In this document: positions 32,393 to 44,934 of the stretch, piece by piece
Numbering within the stretch: position 1 is the first letter of the stretch
How the letters are laid out: each line of letters starts with the position of its first letter
NCBI GenBank assembly: GCA_022592445.1
Contig: JABYQR010000037.1
Coordinates: forward strand, 124,001 to 188,000
Length of the DNA: 64,000 nucleotides
Direction: 5' to 3'
From: Cytidiella melzeri
Taxonomy: Eukaryota > Basidiomycota > Agaricomycetes > Polyporales > Irpicaceae
The notes under the pieces: model-generated
What the model was told of the DNA's origin: nothing
Seen by the model: only the letters and a program-made list of their open reading frames with translations
Databases searched by the model: none
Position numbers and translations under genes: made by a program

Positions 32393-33705
32393 GGGGATGT
32401 GGTTCGGTGAGGTGGATGGTGACTGGGTGTAATTTATTGTTTTGGTCATTTGTACACTAACCCACGATTATTTCACTGTATTATGCGTACCCTTACCATC
32501 TTCTAGTGCTGTACTGTCAGTGTAGCTTCGTATCGCTGCTCACCATTGAACAAAAAATTTCCATTGTCAATGACCGTTCTGCCTCGCGGCACCCGGAAGG
32601 AAACTTGGGCAGTCAGGTATGTGTTCGCGTCTACGGACGAGCGTTGGGAGACCTACAATTGGTGGCAAAACCAAGTATCCGCGCAGATAACGATTGCGAA
32701 GAAAGAAGCGAAGAAATGAGGAGGCTGTAGTAGCGTATCGGCCAGTAGTCAATCTCATGACCACAAATTGAACACGCTGCACACGTTCTGCAGCCGTAAT
32801 ATATTAGTGTCTATGCTGGTTTCGAGAGACCGTTTGCAGCTGCTTTTTTTTGCGGGAAAAGAGAAAGTTTACTGCAACGCGTCAATCACAGTGTACGATG
32901 TATGTAGTACGGCAACGTTAACGTACAGCTGAGGACCGATACTCGTTGGTACGTGATATCTTTCTGCTTATAGTACCGTGTAAAACAGTGGCCAAGGTTT
33001 GGGAATACCGAAGATGCCACGGTGGCACAAAGAATCCAAAAATATGTTCCAACCTCACGCCTGGAGCTTCTTGAACTCAACTTGAGATCTGCGCTGCGAA
33101 ACAGAGGTAGGGGCAGCAACATTGGGGCCGGGTGAGTTTGGGTTTCTTGATAGGGAGATGGGGGGGATGGCAGCCGAGAGTTGGTCGCGGTGGTCTCTGA
33201 GAGGGGATGTGGGTACGGTAAGGAAAGCGCGGCGTACGTACTATCAGAGTGTATGTATCAATAACGGATGAAACAGAAAAAAAGGGCCGGTTGCAGGTAG
33301 TTTCGGTTTTTCGGTCCTATGTAGAACTCCCCATTGTCCCCCTTGCTCCGCTAAAAGATATGAGTAACTGGTACTAGTACTGTATATTCATCTGAGTAAG
33401 TTGAATGTTAGAAAAGTATAGCCGTCCTACAATATGTACACGAAACCCCTTCATAACACGAGAGATACAGAGAGTCAGAGAGAGAGACAGAATGAGAATA
33501 AAGTGCGGGTCTTAGAGGCAGAAAACTACTAGCAGGACAAAAGCGCTTGGCCACAAGACAGAAACCCCGAGTCATGAGGGGGGGGGGGGGGGAAGGGACA
33601 GACAGGGAGAAAAGATGCCGTTGTGTGTCGCGAGCATCAATTGCACCGCGTATGATGGAGGGTTGATGGATGGATGAATGCGTCGAGAGGGGCCACAATC
33701 ACTAC
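32393..33705. other. 1.3-kb convergent intergenic region
   Basis: It lies between the 3' ends of SPT20 and the GATA gene. A run of 15 G lies at 33578-33592. I see no coding exon or RNA gene; it presumably holds both 3' UTRs. Confidence 0.45.
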
Positions 33706-35363
33706 TTACACCCTACGCATGGGCTCTCCCACGTCGTTTCGTTTCCCTTGCGACCCTGTCGAGTCATCGTCGCTGTCATTGTCCCCGCTTGAAAACCCGT
33801 CGGGACGGAGCGTGCCACCAGGCTTCAGCTGTCCCACTCCGCGGGTGCGCCCGGGCTCTCGTGTACGCTTCTTGATCTACGGTTGCACAGCAAGTTTTTT
33901 TATGTTCCATCCAAAAATGATGAGTTCTTGATGGCTACATGTGACTGAGATGAAACTGAGGCAACGTACCAATTTGGCATAGACCAGTCCGCATGCATTG
34001 CACAACGTTCGAGGACCTGTAAAAAGACACCGCAAGGAAACACAAAAAACGCGTTGATGATTACTATCTAGCCGAGACATCCTCCAGTGCTGGATGACAC
34101 ACGTACCCATAGGTCCCCTTCGCCACTCGGGCGTGGAAGTCGCGCCGCAACCAAGACACGTCTGTCCGCCTTCTACCGGCACCTCGTTTTTCTGGGGGTA
34201 AGGACCAGAACGGAGGCAGGGAGAAAATGGGCATCAAGGGTAGTAGATAAGCAAAAAAAGATTAATCAATGAGTGCGGATGGAAGTCAATCACTCACGTT
34301 TACGTTTGGCTTGCGCGACTTTCCGTCACCCTCTTCATGCGAGCGCTCGCCGTTAGTCAGTAGTGGCGGCGGTGGTTGGGGGGGCCGTGGCGCCATGTCG
34401 CAGGCGGAGCGTTTAGTGGCAGAATCTAGAGCCTGTGCGCCGTACGTCGCCGCTTGTAACATCCTCTCCAGAGTCTCTGCGTATCCTCCATGTTGTCTAC
34501 CAGCACCAGTATCGGCTCCTATCGCGTTGGAGGAATCGATAATGAGACGGTATGATTCTATGAGCTAGAAGAAGGACACAGTAACCCGAAGTCGAGTTTA
34601 CGTGTTGTGGGTAGGCGAGGAGTAGACAGGGGTGCCAAGAAGAAGTGGTCGTGTTGAATGTATAGAATGGGCAGATAAGCGGTAACAGTCAATTGGACGA
34701 ACACGAGGAGACGGGAATGGATGGAACAGGATTGATTGAGGGTGTGCTTACCTTGTGGTAGTCTAACCCTAGCTGCGGAGCCTGAGGCAACGGTGCGGAC
34801 GTCTGGGGTGGCTCGACCAGAGGCTCCTTGCCCTTGCGACCTTTAGACGACTGAGAGGTCGCGTCAGGTGGCCGGTCTGCGCGTTCGTCTGCGCGACGAT
34901 TATCCGACTTGGATGGACCAGCTGAGAGCGCCCTTGTGTCGCCTGGACGCTGAGCTTGTTGCGAGTCTGATCTGGACCCGTAAGGCGGCTCTTGCTGCTG
35001 CATAGGAGGTGGGTAAGACTGGGGCTGGGATGGGTAGTGCTGTTGCCAGCCTTCGGGTGTCCACTGCGCCGTCTGGCTCTGTTGAGGGTGAGGAACGCCA
35101 TAGGGCGGCGGGTATGCTTGCTGTGGCTGCGGCGGAGGGTATGTATTGGGTGGAGGGTGGCCAGGATATTGTTGTTGCGGGGGTGGTGGCGGCGGTTGCT
35201 GTTGCTGTTGCTGTTGTGGTGGAGGGTGAGGATGAGAGGCGCCATTGCGCATCGGGCGGGCTGAACTAGGTGGGTACTGAGTGGCATCGTAAGGAGGATA
35301 TGGCGCGTAAGCATAGGGCGGGTTCGGGTCTTGCTGGTTGTAATAACGGTTGTCTGAAGACAT
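33706..35363 (-). CDS. GATA-type zinc-finger transcription factor (NsdD-like)
   Basis: Five exons (35363-34752, 34564-34298, 34191-34107, 34016-33970, 33876-33706) join in frame to 393 residues. The GATA finger 'CLGCGATSTPEWRRGPMG' + 'PRTLCNACGLVYAKL' has CX2CX18CX2C spacing and is followed by a basic tail (IKKRTREPGR). It is split over three exons. The first half is Gln/Pro/Tyr-rich with long Q and P runs. A helical segment 'LIESYRLIIDSSNAIGAD' precedes the finger. The general shape fits the NsdD group, which controls sexual development in ascomycetes and fruiting in mushrooms. The assignment to NsdD is by shape only. An in-frame upstream ATG at about 35486 would add ~40 residues. The protein is nuclear and binds GATA motifs. 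Confidence 0.9.
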
Positions 35364-36437
35364 GGTCGGAGTCAAGCAGATTACTGCGAGAGTTCGCGAG
35401 GCTGTGGCCGAGAGAGAAGGCCGATTGTCGTCACGAGACGCAGTTGATTGACTGGCGCTTGGTCGAGGTATACGAGAGTGTCTCACGGGGCCACGGGAGT
35501 TGCGCTGGCTGTTGCTGAGGACTGCAAAATAAATGTGAGTTGTCGCGGTCTACAGGAGAGAAACAGGCAGGGATTTTAAAGGAGGGTCGACTCGAGCCAT
35601 GCCAGCAACATGCTCGCCATTCTCTCGAAGATATCGTGACGAGACAGAGCGGCCCACCAGCAAAAGTGGCTGGTTGGGTCTGGAGAGGAGGTTGCCCGCG
35701 TCCGAGCGGAAATTCCGATTTTCTCCAACTGTCTAAGCTAGATCTGGAGATCTACAGCGAGAGCCGTACATCGAGATTTGTGAGGAAAAAAAGAAGCACT
35801 TACGCTCGTTGTTTCCTGTTCGAGTCTGCCCCCAGCGTCGTTGCAGTTTCCAGGACGCAGGAAGAAATTCGAGGCTACGGCGAGCAGCGGGCAGAGGTTG
35901 GATGCTCTGAGTCTCTGACAAAAGAGCTAGGTCAAGACTATTTTTCTTTCACCGTTCCGAACTCCTAACCCGGCTCCTCTGCGGATATCGTTAGTTTTGG
36001 CCTCCCACAAAAGCACAGACCAAGCTGGCACACGTCCGAGCAGACACGCTCTCTCGCACGACTTTGACGGTCGCAGGTAGCTGACTACACTCACATGTAC
36101 AGTCGAAATAAACGTCTTGGCCTACCTCTCAAAATTTCAGACGCAGCAAGGTCGGAGCGGAAAGCAGTCCTGTGCCACCTATCAACCCGGCTTCCGACGA
36201 TCACGTGTTTTATTCAGCGTTTCAACCGCGTCGGGACTCGGGATCTTGCTCAAAGTCAAGCTCAGGCTTGCGCAGCTTCCTCTCATGAGTGCATAAACCC
36301 ACACCACGTCTGGGTGCAAGGGAAATCCGCAGCTTTCAACTCAGAAACGCCAATCCATCCGTCAGCGACATAAGCAGGATCAGCACATACACGCATCACA
36401 TTCAAGTTGCTACAATACACTTCATCTTCTTGTTTAT
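35364..36437. other. upstream region of the GATA gene
   Basis: This 1.07-kb region lies between the GATA start and the end of the dienelactone hydrolase gene. Candidate splice signals suggest possible 5'-UTR introns. No independent gene was recognised. Confidence 0.45.
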
Positions 36438-37539
36438 CTACAAATACTTGATCATCCACTCAACGTTCGCCTTGAAAGCGCCTTCCTTTCCAGCCTTGAC
36501 CTTCGGGTCGCTCTGCAGACGAACAAAACGAAATCAGTTTCACACAGTCATACATCAAAGATAATCAGCCCAAGACCCACCAAGTCGCCGCGAACCGCGA
36601 AACCGTGGGTGCATCCCTCCCAAAAAGTCCTCTTGTACCCAGGCGCAAACTTTCCTTCGCCCAAGATCGCGTCTGCCTTCTCTTGTTTCTCCTGAGGGAA
36701 CTGCGGATCAATGGTGCAGCTGTTGATCAAGAGAGGGGCTTTGCTCGATAGGTATTTCTAAACGCGCATTCTCAGAAACTCTAGCGACCGAGAAAAAGAG
36801 CGACCCAACCACATACCTCAGCATCCTCCGGCATCTCCAACAAGGAAGGGTGTGAGACGGCGACGGCGTCAACCGCGTTCTCAAACGCAAGGTTGAACGA
36901 CGTGCGGGCACCGTAGCAGTATCCCAGCGCGCCGACCCTAGTGATACCACTGCTCTTGAGCGCAGCGAGGACCTTGCGTATGCGTGGTTCAGTGACGTGG
37001 GGACCGTTGGGTCCGAACCACTTCATGAGGTCAAAGTCGGATCCCGGGTCCAAGGCGTCAGGAGGGCATGGCTCGTCAAAAATGTCGGGAACAACCACTT
37101 TGAACCCGTTGCGTGCGTAGTCATCGGCGAGAAGCTGATCGGTAGGGCATTATGTGGGTGTTAGTGATGCTATGTATGAGGAGCGGGGGGAGGAGAGGGC
37201 AGGGGCAATGATGATCATGACAGAGATGGGAACGAACCTGATGGTTCGGAAGCTGCACACCAAAGACGTCCGGAATGTAGAGGAGGACTTTGTCCTTGGG
37301 GTAGTCAACGGTGGGTGTCGCGACGTATGCTTTGATACCGTCGAATTCTTCCCATTTTCCTGTATACGATGATAGCGGTGAGTTTCGCCCATCCATTTCT
37401 ATGTCCCTATACCATCTCCATTCGAATACAGACCTTCCGGGGTACCCTCGTGGCGTACACCTTGAGCAACGCGATAAGTGACAAGCTACCCGAAGGAGAT
37501 GCACAACACACCCTGAGTACAGTGCTCGCAGAAGCTCAT
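36438..37539 (-). CDS. dienelactone hydrolase family protein
   Basis: Six exons (37539-37512, 37460-37434, 37359-37238, 37134-36817, 36757-36581, 36512-36438) join in frame to 248 residues, the usual length for this alpha/beta-hydrolase family. The start 'MSFCEHCTQGVRHEGTPEG' is typical of fungal members. The catalytic triad can be read: Cys132 in 'GALGYCYGARTSF' (nucleophile elbow GxCxG), Asp182 in 'SCTIDPQFP', and His216 in 'EGCTHGFAVRGD'. These cytosolic enzymes hydrolyse dienelactone-type or other small ester substrates. The true substrate of most fungal members is unknown. The first two exons are only 28 and 27 nt. Confidence 0.92.
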
Positions 37540-38346
37540 GTCGAAGTGTCTTGTGTGTTAGTTGCTGAAGAGGAGGATAGGGGAGAGCGACCGCAGAAGG
37601 CTCACAGTCTCACATATATGGCTGTCATCAGACTCTGCGATCTATAATCCTAATCTCTTTCCATTGCATTCGATCTGGATCCGGGAGGGAATGTTCGAGC
37701 ACGTCATAAGATCAGCGTGGTGCTGCACAGAGCTTATGTGGCAAGCAGCGAGGAGGACCGGTTGAGCCGGACGGTAAAGCAATTCCAATTGCGATCATCA
37801 AACCCATGGTCTCTGGGCGGTTTGGGCAAGGACTGTGTGTTCAGCATATTCTTAGGAAACCTCTCGGATTGCAAGACGCAGTTGTGTGTGAACGAGAGTT
37901 GAAAAACTGGCTCGAATAATGGCGTTTTCCCATGTTCCTGATTGGCACAACCTTGAGTGATGTCGTGGCGATCTGCGAGTCTTACTGCATCTGCAACTGC
38001 CCTTGTAACGTTAATCTCATGCCATACGGGGGTGCATATTGTGTGGGCTAGATGACAGCAGTGGTGAGTACATGTGCGACAGAGCCTACGGACTCTTCTG
38101 ACTCACCAAGAACTACGTGAGGGAAGGCCGAACGTTAAGCGTCAAGAGCTGCAATCACGAGTGACCATATGGGAAAAACGAATCACGAAGACACGAGTAT
38201 GAGAATTAGGTCCAGAGTCCACTAATAACACAGACATCCGAATACCTGACCATGGGCGAAGATGAGCTTTCGGCCAAAGCACATAGCACTGGTACTTACC
38301 GTAATACAACATGAAAAAGCGAAGCCACCACACAAGGTAAACACAT
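37540..38346. other. intergenic region, no gene seen
   Basis: About 800 bp, upstream of the dienelactone hydrolase gene and downstream of the Sds3-like gene. Short frames have no domain or splice support. Confidence 0.4.
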
Positions 38347-39543
38347 CTAGGGTTTGCTCGCCATCCCGCCTGCGGCAACCCTTCTCCTCTTGTTCCCTCT
38401 CCTGATTTCTCCAAGGTCCTGTTCAATCTCGGCCTCCTTGCATGTAGTCAACAAGTGCAAGCTCTTCCCAAGACCACCGACGCTCTGTGCTTCTCTTCCG
38501 CCGCCCTTCGCCCTTCGTCTGCTGTTAGTTGAGCTTGTGCCTGCGCCACTACTAAGGTGAGTAGATGTCAAGGGAAGTGGGAAAGGGGACGGCAGTTCGT
38601 CGACTGAAAGGGAATGTGGGTTCAGAAATGGGCCGGTAGTGATCGGACCATTCGATATTGAAGATATTCCACCTGTGCCGGGTGTCGCGCTCGCAAGAGG
38701 TGTCGGGGGAGGAGACGTCCCACCTCCAAGCTTGTTGCGAAGCTTACGTGTGATGTGTGGACGCGACTGGGAGTCAAGCCCGCCCTCTGCCATACAGTTC
38801 ACCAAGTCAGTCGCGTGGTGCTTCTGCATGAAGTTATAAATCAACGAACCTGCCCCAGTACCTTCGCCCTCTTTCTCCTCCCTCGCTCTTCGACGCCGCT
38901 CTTCAATTCCTTCAAGCAGGCGCTCCTTGATACGCTCCCTCCCTCTCTTCCACTCGTCTTCGACGCGTTCTCGTTCTTCGTCGTACGCAGTTTTGACGCA
39001 GTCTAGTGCGTGTCGCTCTTGCAGTACTTCAGAAGCGAGCAACGCAGATCGTTCGAGAGTGACAGGATATAACCGCAGTTGGTATGCGGGTACAGTGTCT
39101 GGACGAGTTGATAGATGATATGCGAGGAGGTTCAACTCTTGTATAGCTTCACCATAGTATCTTCCAGAGTTGTAGAGCACGCTAGGTCACAGCGATCATA
39201 GGTCGTCAGCGCCGCATATAGTCACAGGGTAGCATAACAGGTTGTGCTCACTCTTCTCTGCGTTCGCTCATCTCCTTCCCAAGCTTACTCGCAAACTCCT
39301 TCCGTTTCCTCTTCTGAGAGTCCTCTGTGGGGGTGCCGCCTGCGATAAAAAGCGAAGAGAGAGGTGTGAGCCAGCTCTTAGGACCACCTGGCATCACTGC
39401 AGATGAGACGTACCGTGTACCCTGCTAGGTCCAGCGTTCAGGTTGCTCGGATGATAGTCTCCACTGTCGAAAATCCCGTTCTGTCCTCTCGACTTGCTCG
39501 AAGAAGCGTAGGGTAGAGCGAAAACCCCAGGTTGTGGTGGCAT
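38347..39543 (-). CDS. Sds3-like (BRMS1 family) protein, probable Rpd3L deacetylase subunit
   Basis: Three exons (39543-39414, 39339-39252, 39181-38347) join in frame to 350 residues. After a short N-terminus, residues ~60-170 are charged and helical: 'RKRKEFASKLGKEMSERRED', 'LYNSGRYYGEAIQELNLL', then 'DEWKRGRERIKERLLEGIEE' with an RRRR cluster. This matches the Sds3/BRMS1 pattern: an early 'LY' helix, a spacer with conserved leucines, and a late coiled coil rich in E/R/K with 'KERLL..IEE'. Sds3 keeps the Rpd3 large histone deacetylase complex active. The C-terminal half is Ser/Thr/Pro-rich and ends with a basic 'RRGNKRRRVAAGG', a likely nuclear signal. It is divergent from argininosuccinate synthase over 337 bp. 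Confidence 0.7.
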
Positions 39544-39880
39544 TATCAGGGTGAAGGCGGTTTTGGTGTAGCGGATCCACTTGCTTTGTTGACTGCTTGG
39601 ATACAGCTGAATGCCAAGGGAGCTTTTTCGGCGGTTGAGGGTGTATAGGAGGTTCAAGGTAAGCGGGGAGACAAAGAAAGGCTCTCAGCCACCCACCGTC
39701 TGCAGCAACTCCAGCGCTTGACTCTGTCGGTGATCTCCGCAAAACATCTGTACCGAGTCAATCCGTTAGCGCCCATAATCGAGAAACTTTTGGTCTAAAA
39801 GCCAGGATGTCAATCTTCTTTCTCCTCCTCCTTCTCCTTTCTCTCTTTATCTCATCAAACCACTGTAAAACTCGAACGAG
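39544..39880. promoter_or_regulatory. bidirectional promoter, Sds3-like gene and argininosuccinate synthase
   Basis: 337 bp separate the two diverging start codons. A CT-rich tract (TTTCTCCTCCTCCTTCTCCTTTCTC) lies upstream of the argininosuccinate synthase ATG. Such tracts are common in core promoters of highly expressed fungal genes. Confidence 0.55.
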
Positions 39881-41612
39881 ATGCCTGAATCTAAAGGACG
39901 TGTTTTACTGGCGTACTCTGGAGGCCTGGGTTAGCTATGGTGTCAATAAATCTTTGGAAGTGACGCTGATCTGCTGTAGATACCTCGTGCATCCTTGCAT
40001 GGCTCATCGAGCAAGGTTACGAAGTCATTGCTTTCATGGCTGATGTCGGCCAGGAAGAGGTGAGTCTCAATAGCTTTCTTGCATGACTGTTCTTGCAAAA
40101 CTTCGCTTTTGTTAGGACTTTGAAGCCGCACGCACGAAAGCTTTGAATGTCGGCGCCAAGAAGTTTTTCGTTGAGGTACGCGAGCACTACATGAGTGTTT
40201 ATCGACACATCTCATCTGCTGCTGTTGTAGGATCTCAAACGCGAGTTCGTGACGGAACTCATCTACCCCGCAGTTCAGGCTAACGCCATCTACGAGGTAC
40301 ATTCAAATGCAGTCAATGTATGGCTTCGAACATAGTTTGCTTACCATCTGATCTTGGCAGAATGTGTACCTCCTTGGTACTTCACTTGCACGCCCCGTCA
40401 TTGCTCGTGGGATGATGGCCGTCGCAGACCGTGAGGGTTGCGAGTAAGTTCGTGAATCATATTCGGCATGAGTGGTTACTAATTGAGATCCAGCTACGTC
40501 TCACACGGATGCACAGGAAAGGGCAATGACCAGGTCCGATTTGAGCTCGCCTTCTATGGCTTGAAGCCGGACATCAAGGTCATCGCACCATGGCGTATTC
40601 CCGGTAACTAGATGCTCTTTGGGATAATACTGGAAAATCTCCTCATACACCTTTGCTATTATTCAGAATTCTACAACCGCTTTGCTGGTCGCCAAGCACT
40701 TCTTCAATACGCTGCTGAGAAGCAAATCCCCGTGCAACAAACTGCTGCCAAGCCGTGGTCAACAGATGAAAACCTCTTTCATATTTCGTATGAGGCTGGC
40801 ATTCTCGAAGATCCCAACACTACTCCTCCTACTGATATGTGGAAGCTCACCACTGCCCCCGAAGATGCGCCAACTACCCCTGAGCAAATTTCCATCGAGT
40901 TCAAGGCCGGTCTGCCTGTTAAAGTGACTGTTCCTGCCGAAAACAAGGTGTACACTGACCCAGTGGAGGTCTTCCTTGCCCTCAACGCCCTCGCTCGCAA
41001 GCACGGTGTCGGCCGCATCGACATCGTAGAAAACCGATTCATCGGAGTCAAGTCTCGCGGTTGCTACGAATCTCCCGCTGCTACGATCTTGCGTGTAGCA
41101 CACATGGACATCGAGGGTCTTACTCTCGATAGGAATGTTCGTGCGCTCCGAGACCAGTTCATTACCATTGAGCTCGGCAGGATTTTGTACAACGGCCACT
41201 GGTTCACCCCCGAGCGGGAGTTCGTAGTGAGCGCCATTCCGGCGAGCCAGCGCACGGTTAATGGTGTGGTACGCCTCAAGCTCTACAAGGGCAACGTTGT
41301 CGTTGAGGGTCGTTATTCCGAAGAGGTAAGTGGATAATGAGTGTGCACGCGTATGATATTGGTAAATATTGACATCTGATGTGCAGGGTCTTTACGATGA
41401 GAAGCAGTCCTCTATGGATGAACTCGGTGGATTCGAGCCCACAGACACAACTGGATTCATCCAGATCGAGTCTATTCGTATCAAAAAGTAGGTTTCCACC
41501 CTTTATTGATCATCGTACACTTATCGTCTTGATACACAGATGGGCCCAAGCAAACATCCGAAAGGGCCAGGCTGGCACCGAGCCCAAGGATGTCTACGGC
41601 GTCCGTGTTTAA
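39881..41612 (+). CDS. ARG1: argininosuccinate synthase
   Basis: Nine exons (39881-39929, 39980-40059, 40116-40175, 40231-40296, 40361-40443, 40494-40603, 40667-41325, 41387-41487, 41540-41612) join in frame to 426 residues, the normal length. The enzyme joins citrulline and aspartate using ATP (to AMP + PPi), the penultimate step of arginine synthesis in the cytosol. The ATP pyrophosphatase P-loop '[17 protein letters not shown]' spans the first intron. '[17 protein letters not shown]', '[15 protein letters not shown]' and '[17 protein letters not shown]' are family signatures, and the tail '[19 protein letters not shown]' forms the substrate pocket. No defect is visible. Introns crowd the 5' half. 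Confidence 0.98.
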
Positions 41613-42686
41613 ACTTTAAAACCAGTGTGTGCGAAATTGGCTGCAAGTGCAGTTATGTAAGATGCTGTAATGAATTGCTTTCGTCTATGAGATCGCGTGT
41701 TGTGCGTGAGCTTTCAGGCGAGGTTTACCGCGAAAGTCAGTGTCTTTACTTATATCCGCATGGTCTGCTGCCGACACGAATATGCTAGGGTAAGGAGAAT
41801 CTCCACATTTGCAAGGACGTAGTATCATTTTGCTTTGCCGCCTCGCGCGACTGTCGATCAGGGTTAACAGTCATTCACGACCTTTGAACATGGAGCTTTC
41901 TTCACTACCGCTAGTGTCGAAGCAAGTTTGTTTCTACGAGACCCTAGGGCCACCGACCGCAAGACATGGGCACCCAACCTACGTACAACGATCTCTTCAC
42001 TTTTACCCCCCATGTAATCTTTCATATCACACACAGGAAAGGCCACGTGTCAGCCCACTGTGTCTTTGTCTACTTCAACCTCAGACACGGATCTCTCCAT
42101 CTCAACGGATAATGTCCAAGCGAGGGAGAATGGCCTTAGACTCAGGAAACGCGAGGACGTTTACTCTCGAGCACGGGCTCACCGATTTAGGTATCTGCTG
42201 AACACGTCCAGGCTGTCAAAGGTGGCCGTTTTTAGCTGCGAGCGTGGTTCCGAACTCCCTTCAAGTGGCTCACAAATAATGCAACAAATGTACGTGTGGC
42301 TACATGGTTCAAACTGATATAACCTCATACGATTCTAGGAGGAGAATGAAGCTTCGAATGTGACGCTACCGTTGCTAGACCTTCCTCCCTCTGTGTTGGC
42401 TTACCGCGCACATTTATGTACGTTCGTTTTTTTTTGCGACAAGCAGTGTACACAAGCACTGAGCCATTGGCCCTAGCACAATAAAGAAAAGTCATGCTGG
42501 GGTCTAGTTTGATGCGACCGAGGAGAAACGGGAGAGATCGAGAGAGCTGGCAATACCGTGTATGACGCGAGGACGTGAGAGAGTCGGTAATACCGGTTAT
42601 GGCGCTTGCGGCGCGCCATGGATATAGATTCCAACAGTCAATATGTGCAAGTAACAACGAGCCATCTTGTACCATACGGCGCACGC
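41613..42686. other. intergenic region, no gene seen
   Basis: 1.07 kb between convergent 3' ends. Several frames of 60-130 codons are present on both strands but none has a domain or splice structure. Confidence 0.4.
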
Positions 42687-44444
42687 TCACTGTCGGAAGG
42701 GAGCTCTGTGTTCCGCCAAAGGGTATAACACAAGTAGCTGGCCGCGAAATGTACCAAGCACCACCGTCCCAGTAATCTCCGAGAGCGCGCAATCTGCTAT
42801 CTCATCATCATGCTCGTTCGTCGCATGTTTGATTGTATATATAGGTCTCCCTGGTGTGTCCATCCGCGGGGTATCCCCATCAGTCGTCGACGAGCAATCT
42901 TGCGACTGCTGGTAATCATCGACGGCAAACCCGGAGACGCGCCATCCTGTGTCCGGGGTTTCCTTAGAATGTTCGAACCAGACTCCGCGCTTTCCCTGAG
43001 AGCCGAGAGCACATCCAGAAACTATGGAGTGAGTGACCCGATGTTCTGCCAGCAGCGTGACGTTGACATCCAGAGGAAGGGAAGTGAATTCATGACTAGC
43101 CAGAAGGGGTATTGACGAGGAGATTTCGTCCGAGCGAGGGAATCGCATTTTGATGGCGTAGTGAAGGAGTCCGCGACTGAAAATGTATGCCAGGAAGGTA
43201 CAGGTCACTATTTTTGAATCCTCAGTGTACATGATTTGTGGCTCCGCACAGGTTGCGTGATTGAAATCCATTTCCGTGCGCAACAGGTCGGTGCGTGGGA
43301 GGGCCCTTTGTCCTCGGAGCTGAATCACGTCCGCCCGTAGCCCACCGTTACTCTGACTGACCTCATCCAAAAAGTCGAGGGTGAGAAGGTCCACTATGCC
43401 TTCCCGTATACACAAGAGATGGCGCGGTGTTAGGAAATACACAGCAAGGACGTGGCCATGCTGTGAACCTTCATCAGTCCATGACCACGCGTCAACATGT
43501 CGCTGTCTACTCACTAGATCGGCTTGTTCTCGCTGCGCACTCCAAGAAGAGTTGGTGGGCCAGTGCCAGAAGCGAAGATTCCCTAAATCACTATACGCGA
43601 CGAGCTGCGAGCTCGGATCGACTGCTAAGAAGCGGTATTTACAGCTTCCGGAGGTGGGTCCGTCAAAGATGCTCCCTAGCAGCTGCGATTCTGCCACCTT
43701 TGAAGTAAGCCTGATCTTTTGAACTGTGGTTTCTGCCAGCGTGCAATTAACACTGAAGCCATACATATCTAGATCTCGCAGCACAAAGAAGAACACTCAC
43801 CTTTCTCACTCCAGTCGTGTGTCCAGCAAGTCACTACCAATATAATCGCATCGCCGTTTAGGTCCACGCATGCTGCAGATGACGTATAAAGTCCATGTAT
43901 CCCATCTCGCAGCCTACAAACCGGTTTCAAATGTCCTCGTGCCCAGGCACCTGTGCGCGGCAGACCAATGTAGTCCGCATGCTCGTCCGATGGATACAGG
44001 TCCCATACTTCAAAGCATGTGTCCAGTATTGCCACCACCCAGCGGTCCAAGATGACATGCATGCCTTGAAAGGAATCAACCTCTGCTCGGAGTCGTAGTG
44101 CGGGTTGTTGATGGCGAAGCCATGACTTGGCAGTAACATGAACAGAAGTGGCCAGTTCCTCTGGGTCCTTGGTCTGTCCTACTGGTGAAGGGGCCGTAGA
44201 GCTCGTACCACACGGCAGTGGGTACCGTTTTGACTGCGACTGCAGGATGCCTTCCCAAATTGCTCTTTCGTGGCTCAAGAGAGAGCATCGTCGGCATACC
44301 TACAGTAACGTTCAGCTGGCTATCCCGCATTCTTAATTGCGCTTTAGACTCACACACCTTTCGCAAGGTCCACACGTCCGTGATATCGATGTAGGTTGCG
44401 ATGTATACTATGAGTTCGTCAGGGAGGTTCAAGAACGTGGCCAT
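42687..44444 (-). CDS. F-box protein with beta-rich C-terminal region (tandem copy 1)
   Basis: Four exons (44444-44358, 44299-43801, 43768-43515, 43460-42687) join in frame to 537 residues. The start 'MATFLNLPDELIVYIATYID' with 'ITDVWTLRKV' is an F-box, ending with 'CRRCSLLSHERAIWEGIL'. The rest is rich in beta-strand-like segments ('VILDRWVVAILDTCFEVWDL', 'YLGNLRFWHWPTN'-type, 'VLAVYFLTPRHLLCIREGIV'), suggesting a WD40-like propeller without clear repeats. F-box proteins link Skp1/Cullin-1 ubiquitin ligases to a substrate. A closely related gene follows at 44935-46813. Exon boundaries 1-3 fall at equivalent places in both genes. Confidence 0.85.
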
Positions 44445-44934
44445 TCGAGCGGACTGGGCTAATCATGAGCAGCAGCCACTGATTCGCAAGCAGCATCCAC
44501 AAACCTGAAATTCAACGCTCAGCCCGTACGCGTCCTTGTTCCACAATTCCTAGTGTTCGATTAACACGACCTTATTGATACGACCTTTTCACTGAGGTGG
44601 TGGTCGGGAACAACTCCAAAAGTGATTTAGTACCCAATCCGACGGTCGTTTGTGCCACGTGGTAGGCTTCACCAATGATCATCCTCTTCCAAGACTACTC
44701 ATGTACTCGACCGTGACCACGTACTGCCAGCAGTTGAATGCTGCTGCAAATAGCAAAAGTCAGAGCTGCTGCCACTAGTACGGGAGTCATGCGGCTCTGA
44801 ACAACGCGCGACTCGCTACACAGAAGCTGTGTACAGCTCAACGAGTCGACAATGAACGTTGATTTCAGCATCTCCCCATGCCATCTTGTAACAAAAAAAC
44901 CCCACGTATGCTGAACGGCAACATGACCTCAAGA

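Noticed and set aside
35009..35269. Plus-strand frames opposite the Gln/Pro-rich part of the GATA gene
   Set aside because: They are antisense shadows of repetitive CAG/CCN codons.
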